Source: Anaerolineae bacterium
Lineage (GTDB): Bacteria > Chloroflexota > Anaerolineae > Aggregatilineales > Aggregatilineaceae
Direction of reading: 5' to 3'
Assembly (NCBI GenBank): GCA_016930015.1
Contig: JAFGHR010000038.1
Location: forward strand, 16,405 to 80,404
Length of the DNA: 64,000 nucleotides
A model generated the notes under the pieces. It was not told the origin of the DNA and searched no databases. It saw only the letters and a list, made by a program, of their open reading frames with translations. The position numbers and the translations under genes were made by a program. Of this stretch, positions 59,137 to 64,000 are shown in pieces (the stretch's first letter is position 1; the number at the start of each line of letters is the position of its first letter).

Positions 59137-60453
59137 TTGAAACGGTTGGCAACACGAAACTTAGTTTTGATCCTGCTGCCGGTGATCGTGCTGGCGGCCT
59201 GTTCATCTGACGACGACAAAACACCGGTTAAGCCGAGCATGACGGTAACGCCTGCACCAGTGGCCTGGCAGCGTGCTCAAACCGCCATCAGCCAGGACCT
59301 GTTTTCCAGCGTGCGATTGACAGGCATGCTGCGCTTGCACAACACGACGGTTACCGGCGTCGCCTTTTCCCCAACGGGCACACGCCTGGCGAGCGCCGGT
59401 GCCGATCGAACCACCGTGATCTGGAACCTGGCCAACGGCGAGTCCCTGTTTGTCGAAAGTGATACGGATGGCAAACTTGTCTTTTTTGGCCCTACCGATG
59501 ATATTCTGATCACGGTCACGCCCAAAGGATTCACCCGGATATGGTCAGCCGATATCCGGCCCCCGCGCGAACTTGAGGAGATCACCAGCTTTGAAGGTTA
59601 TGGCGACGTGGCCCCGGTAGTCGCCCAGTCACCCGACCGGTCACTGCTGGCGTTTGGCTCGGAATCCGGCGGGATCAAGATATGGCGCATACCCGACGCT
59701 GAGACCGTGCTGACCATTCCTACACCATCTTACGACATTCACTACCTTGCGTTTTCACCCGATGGCCGGATGCTGACCGCCGTCACAGCCGCTCCCAGCG
59801 TGCATGTGTGGTCGATACCGGGCGGCGAACTGGTCTTTGAGAAAGTGCCGCCTGACGAGCCGGAAGATGAAGGCGAGGTTCCAGACGAAGGCGAAAATGA
59901 GCCGCCAGCCGGAAACGAGGAAACGCTGTTTGATCTTTCACCTGTGCGCGCCCGGTTTTCGCCGGATTCCAGCCAGTTGGCAGTCGCCAACATCACCAAT
60001 ATCACGCTGTACGACCTGGCAACCGGCGACCAGGGTATCGTTTTCGCCACAGCCGACAGCGCGGCCTCAAATGAACTGGTGTTTTCGCCGGATGGCCGGC
60101 TGCTCGTAGGATGCGGCCCACACCCGGTCATTGGCGTTTGGGATACAACCAACGGCGACTTGTTGGGCGGGCTGCCACTGCCGGGTCAGACCTGCGCCAA
60201 CACGCTCTTTTCCCCCGATGGCAAGTTGTTATTAACGCTGCCATCACCCGGCCATGACGTGTTTTTGTGGGATATTGCCAACATCACGCAAGATGTCACG
60301 CCGGAAGAAAAAGAACTGCGCCGCCGCAATCGTCAAAATATGGGGCTGTATCCGGGTGCGCGATTTTTTGACACAGTCTGGTCTGAGGATGGACGATTTA
60401 TCGTGCTCGTAGATGAATTAGGACCACTGTACATCATCAGCGCCGGGCAGTGA
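59137..60453 (+). CDS. WD40-repeat lipoprotein
   Basis: Lipobox LPVIVLAAC; WD-like units (GVAFSPTGTRLASAGADRTTVIWNLANGE). ORF opens at 59059, but TTG at 59137, ~7 nt after AAAGGAG, gives a canonical signal peptide (M)KRLATRNLVLILLPVIVLAAC. Confidence 0.8.
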   Translation: MKRLATRNLVLILLPVIVLAACSSDDDKTPVKPSMTVTPAPVAWQRAQTAISQDLFSSVRLTGMLRLHNTTVTGVAFSPTGTRLASAGADRTTVIWNLANGESLFVESDTDGKLVFFGPTDDILITVTPKGFTRIWSADIRPPRELEEITSFEGYGDVAPVVAQSPDRSLLAFGSESGGIKIWRIPDAETVLTIPTPSYDIHYLAFSPDGRMLTAVTAAPSVHVWSIPGGELVFEKVPPDEPEDEGEVPDEGENEPPAGNEETLFDLSPVRARFSPDSSQLAVANITNITLYDLATGDQGIVFATADSAASNELVFSPDGRLLVGCGPHPVIGVWDTTNGDLLGGLPLPGQTCANTLFSPDGKLLLTLPSPGHDVFLWDIANITQDVTPEEKELRRRNRQNMGLYPGARFFDTVWSEDGRFIVLVDELGPLYIISAGQ

Positions 60454-60507
60454 AACAACCCGATATTACATTAGAGCATGTAACCACACAATACACCCCG
60501 GATCACG

Positions 60508-60548
60508 AACACCCCGTGTCAGCACGCTGGCAGGGGGTGTTTTTTTTC
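60508..60548 (+). terminator. Rho-independent terminator
   Basis: ACACCCC ... GGGGGTGT followed by a T run. Confidence 0.88.
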
Positions 60549-60575
60549 GCGTGACGCGGGCGAACGCCTGATCCG

Positions 60576-61436
60576 TTAATCAGGCTCACAGGCCGTGACA
60601 ATGTCAGCATCAGCAGGCGGAGTGATGGTGTCATCAATGCTCCACCGTGTGATCTCAAACCGGAAAACGGTGAGATGGCCGGATTCCACCTCAGCATACG
60701 AGCTGTCGTAACGCAGCAGCGCCCCGGTTTCGTCGTCTAGCGTGATCTCGCCGCTGAGATCAAACTGGTCAACCGCACGAACAGCCGCTTTCAGTTCGTC
60801 GTTATCGGTTTTCGCTAACACATCAAGCGCATCCGGCACCCTGGATACCAGGTCATAATGGGTTGCGTCACGGTCCAGAACCGGGCTGTCGTCATCATTT
60901 TTATCGGCAACAACCAGCAGTTGGATTCCGGTGGCTGTCACCCTACCCGCCTCGAACAGGCCGGTCAAACCGCCGCTTAGCAGGACGTGCTGCGGATCAT
61001 CTGTAGTCAGGCAGTGGAAACCGCCGGTTTCGACCCGGTATACGCGGCGTTCAACGTCCGGCGCGGTGCCAGCCTCAACATAATATTGAGCCGCCTGTTG
61101 TTCACCATCGCTTACGTCCGCCAGCATATCGCCATCACCATCCACCTGAAGTAAAACGGTCACCTGGCGATCCGGCACCCCCTCAAACGCCCCACCGGCA
61201 CCGGCTGCGCCTTCTTCCAGAAGAATCGCGGCCAGAAAACCGGCTTCCTGGTCGCCCAGCGCTTCCAGCCCGTCCGCCAGCGTGGTCCATACCCCGTTTT
61301 TGTCTACATCCTGAAGTAAGTCAACCGCCTCATCAACGGTATCCACCGTGTCACGTGTATCATCCACCAGGCCACACCCGGAACCGAAAAGCGCGATTAT
61401 CAGTGTCACTACTACAACATGCCATAACTTGTGCAT
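60576..61436 (-). CDS. Putative lipoprotein of unknown function
   Basis: MHKLWHVVVVTLIIALFGSGCGLVDD lipobox-like; start refined to 61436. Confidence 0.75.
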   Translation of the reverse strand: MHKLWHVVVVTLIIALFGSGCGLVDDTRDTVDTVDEAVDLLQDVDKNGVWTTLADGLEALGDQEAGFLAAILLEEGAAGAGGAFEGVPDRQVTVLLQVDGDGDMLADVSDGEQQAAQYYVEAGTAPDVERRVYRVETGGFHCLTTDDPQHVLLSGGLTGLFEAGRVTATGIQLLVVADKNDDDSPVLDRDATHYDLVSRVPDALDVLAKTDNDELKAAVRAVDQFDLSGEITLDDETGALLRYDSSYAEVESGHLTVFRFEITRWSIDDTITPPADADIVTACEPD

Positions 61437-61616
61437 GGTTTCTCCTTGTTCGCTGTCGTTTTCATGGCCCACTGTATCCTATTTTGCCCCCGGCCAACAA
61501 ATTATTTCGCCTGTGGTACACTTTGCCAGGGTAATAAGTTGCGTATCAATGTGATCGTTTGTACACTCTCTCGCGACTTATGAAGAATGATTTTTCCATA
61601 CGGGTAGGCAAGCAGC

Positions 61617-63200
61617 ATGCTAGGCTACAAACTGAATAACCGCTACGAGATTCAGGAACTGATTGGTGAGGGAGCAACAGCCACTGTATACCGGGGTGTT
61701 GATATTCGCCTGGAACGTACGGTAGCGATTAAGATTCTGCTGCCCTATGTTGATAACACAACCCGCAAACGCTTCCAGCGTGAGGCACTGTCTGCGGCCA
61801 GTTTGAACCACCCCAACATCATGGCGATCTATGATGTGGGTGAGGAAGGCGACTATCACTACCTTGTCATCGAGTATATCGAAGGCCGCCCTCTGTTTTC
61901 TTTCATTCCATCCCCCCCGGATGTTGTGGCCGAGTTTGGACGCCAGATTTGCCAGGCGCTCGATTATGCCCACCGGCAAAACATTGTCCACCGTGACATA
62001 AAACCGGCCAACATTCACATCACACCTACCGGCCAGATCAAGATTATGGATTTCGGCCTGGCGATTACCGGCGAAACCAAACGGCTGACGTCGCTCGGAC
62101 GTATCATCGGCACGCCCGCTTATTTGTCACCTGAGCAAGCCCAGGGCCTCAAGCTCAATAACCGCACCGACATCTATTCGACCGGCGTGGTTTTGTACGA
62201 ACTGGTCACAGGTGTTCTGCCATTTGATGCCGATGACATCAGCGTGCTGCTGCTTCAACAGGTCAAAAAGCAGCCCAGTCCCCCCAGCAGCCTGATCCCT
62301 GATATCCCGCTTAACCTGGAACGTGCGATTCTTAAAGCACTGGCTAAAAACCCGAACGAGCGATTCGAAACCGCCGGGGTGATGGCCGCCGCACTTGGCG
62401 CCGCGATTGATCGTAAATCCGAAACCATCAGCACGCCTGAGGTCGTCGTTCAACCTGAAATCGAAGCCGCAGCGAGCGAACTGTCCAAAGTCGAGCTTTC
62501 GCCAAACGAATCCAGCGTACCGGCGGCCAAACCAACCTCCAACGCGCCACCGATTCGGGTCGTTCTGGCCGACGATCACCGCATTTTACGGACCAGCCTG
62601 GCCATGTATCTGAACGATAATGCAGCGATTGACGTGGTAGGACAGGCGGATAACGGCGGCCAGGCATTGACGATCGTCGCTCAGGAACAACCCGACGTGC
62701 TGCTGCTTGATCTCAACATGCCTAACCGTAGTGGCCTGGACATCCTGCCGGAGCTTCGCTCATCCTGGCCGGATGTCAGAGTGCTGGTCCTGACCGGACG
62801 AGATGAAGACTCGTATATCATGCGGGCGCTGCGTGCGGGCGCGCATGGTTACATTCTCAAGACTACCAACGAAGAAGACCTTGTCCGCGCCGTGCACGAC
62901 GTGGCCGATGGAAACGTGGTGCTCGGTCATGGCGTAGCAGAACGCGTTGTCCAGGGTTTGATGGATCAAACCGATCAGCGGTCCGGCCAGCTCGGTGAAC
63001 TGGAACGCACCATTCTGATCGGCATTGCTGCCGGGCTGACCAACGAACAGATCGCGGACCGGCTCGAAATCCACCCCCAGCTTGTCGCCGCCCAACTCAT
63101 GATGTTGATTGATCAACTGGGGGCCAAGTCGCGGATCGAAACATCACTGATCGCCCTGCGCGAAGGACTGATCCTGCTCGAAGACCTGCACAGCTTTTAG
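61617..63200 (+). CDS. Ser/Thr protein kinase fused to a NarL/LuxR-type response regulator (kinase-REC-HTH)
   Basis: GEGATATVYRGVDIRLERTVAIKIL, VHRDIKPANIHIT, MDFGLAITG; IRVVLADDHRILRTSLAMYLND, DVLLLDLNMPNRSG, VLTGRDED...LRAGAHGYILKTTNEEDLV; C-terminal HTH-like ERTILIGIAAGLTNEQIADRLEIHPQLVAAQLMMLIDQLGAKSR. Confidence 0.92.
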   Translation: MLGYKLNNRYEIQELIGEGATATVYRGVDIRLERTVAIKILLPYVDNTTRKRFQREALSAASLNHPNIMAIYDVGEEGDYHYLVIEYIEGRPLFSFIPSPPDVVAEFGRQICQALDYAHRQNIVHRDIKPANIHITPTGQIKIMDFGLAITGETKRLTSLGRIIGTPAYLSPEQAQGLKLNNRTDIYSTGVVLYELVTGVLPFDADDISVLLLQQVKKQPSPPSSLIPDIPLNLERAILKALAKNPNERFETAGVMAAALGAAIDRKSETISTPEVVVQPEIEAAASELSKVELSPNESSVPAAKPTSNAPPIRVVLADDHRILRTSLAMYLNDNAAIDVVGQADNGGQALTIVAQEQPDVLLLDLNMPNRSGLDILPELRSSWPDVRVLVLTGRDEDSYIMRALRAGAHGYILKTTNEEDLVRAVHDVADGNVVLGHGVAERVVQGLMDQTDQRSGQLGELERTILIGIAAGLTNEQIADRLEIHPQLVAAQLMMLIDQLGAKSRIETSLIALREGLILLEDLHSF

Positions 63201-63214
63201 ACTGTGATCGTACC

Positions 63215-63856
63215 ATGACCACCATCAACGGTTATCTTGTTGCAGACGAGGCACACTGGCGGATTCCAGCGTATGCCCAGGATATGCTGTGGATGCAGCA
63301 AAACGATCACGCGGCGCGTGTTTCCGGGCCGCGCGGCGCATTCGCGCTTGACGTACCCGGCGAAGGTCACGCGGCGATGGTCGTCGCCTGGGGTACGGCG
63401 GGCGGGCCGCCCCTGACGATCTGGCACCGGCCCGATACCCAGGCGCCGTTTGTCGTAGGTTGGCAGGGCACCGTCGGTGTAGGCGGTTTTGTCGAACGCC
63501 TGCACGTTTTTGAAACGCGCGGGCTGGAACTGGTCATTGCCGAAGTAAACGGCGGCCTGCTGCCACCCGATACCCGCGCTTTACCGACCCTGGCTCAAAT
63601 GCAGACCGCCCCGTTTTCACGCCGTGAACAGTCCGAGCAACCCCTCGCACACGATTTTACGTATACGTTTATCGCCATGGCCGACTCGGCGCACGCCGAA
63701 TACCTGCACCATGCGATGGTCAGCGAACTGGCTGTTGATTGTTGGGCCACACTGGCCCCGCAAGCCGGTGACTGGCATACCCTCGTCGGGTTACCGCTGC
63801 TGCTAAACACGATAACCCTGCTGGCGGGGTATCCTGCGAGATATTCCAGCGCATAA
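63215..63856 (+). CDS. Hypothetical protein, likely co-transcribed with the kinase-REC gene
   Basis: Complete 213-aa ORF 14 bp after the preceding stop; family not recognised. Confidence 0.65.
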   Translation: MTTINGYLVADEAHWRIPAYAQDMLWMQQNDHAARVSGPRGAFALDVPGEGHAAMVVAWGTAGGPPLTIWHRPDTQAPFVVGWQGTVGVGGFVERLHVFETRGLELVIAEVNGGLLPPDTRALPTLAQMQTAPFSRREQSEQPLAHDFTYTFIAMADSAHAEYLHHAMVSELAVDCWATLAPQAGDWHTLVGLPLLLNTITLLAGYPARYSSA

Positions 63857-63871
63857 CGTTACCGGCACGCG

Positions 63872-64000
63872 TCACCCTGTTGCCAACGATGCCACCGATA
63901 GTTCGGCCAGCGGCTCACCGCTCAACGGCTGTGCTTCACCGTACACCATCCGCGTACACTGCCGGACCCGTTTCAGGTTATGATCCGCGGCAAGGACCAA
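63872..64000 (-). CDS. C-terminal fragment of a gene truncated by the window edge
   Basis: Open reverse frame ...LVLAADHNLKRVRQCTRMVYGEAQPLSGEPLAELSVASLATG* ; could be the C-terminus of an ABC ATPase, too short to assign. Confidence 0.45.
   Translation of the reverse strand: MVLAADHNLKRVRQCTRMVYGEAQPLSGEPLAELSVASLATG

Noticed and set aside
1-64000. CRISPR arrays, tRNA/rRNA genes, prophage or IS transposase
   Set aside because: No regularly spaced repeats, no cloverleaf/T-loop signatures noticed by eye, and no transposase or phage structural proteins among the ORFs. A tRNAscan/Infernal run would be needed to exclude small RNAs.

Overview
64 kb of what looks like a Chloroflexota-type chromosome (inferred from gene style: nSTAND/WD40 kinases, DUF4012, many GAF proteins; not proven). 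I see no rRNA, tRNA, CRISPR array, prophage or transposase. The window is densely coding. The most unusual locus is a long, tightly packed minus-strand block (about 58.0 kb down to 37.0 kb). It contains a single-domain response regulator, five GAF-rich proteins with no recognisable output domain (three predicted multi-TM, one Cache/HAMP-like, one soluble), one 2056-aa hybrid histidine kinase (about seven GAFs, PAS, HisKA/HATPase, two REC), a threonine-synthase-like PLP enzyme fused to a C-terminal REC domain, a REC-histidine kinase, and an EamA/DMT transporter. The five output-less GAF proteins share a GAF-GAF linker motif (LNRxLTxxxW) and end in the same ~50-residue tail that resembles a truncated GAF start. 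I propose this as a candidate undescribed multi-receptor signalling system with a metabolic-enzyme response regulator. Other points of interest: a Ser/Thr kinase-nSTAND-TM-WD40 protein, a Ser/Thr kinase-REC-HTH fusion, a perfect 32-bp palindrome, a ~200-bp MITE-like element with 11-bp terminal inverted repeats and flanking 14-bp direct repeats, and three paralogous secreted SH3 proteins, one of which (at the left edge) is absent from the ORF track.
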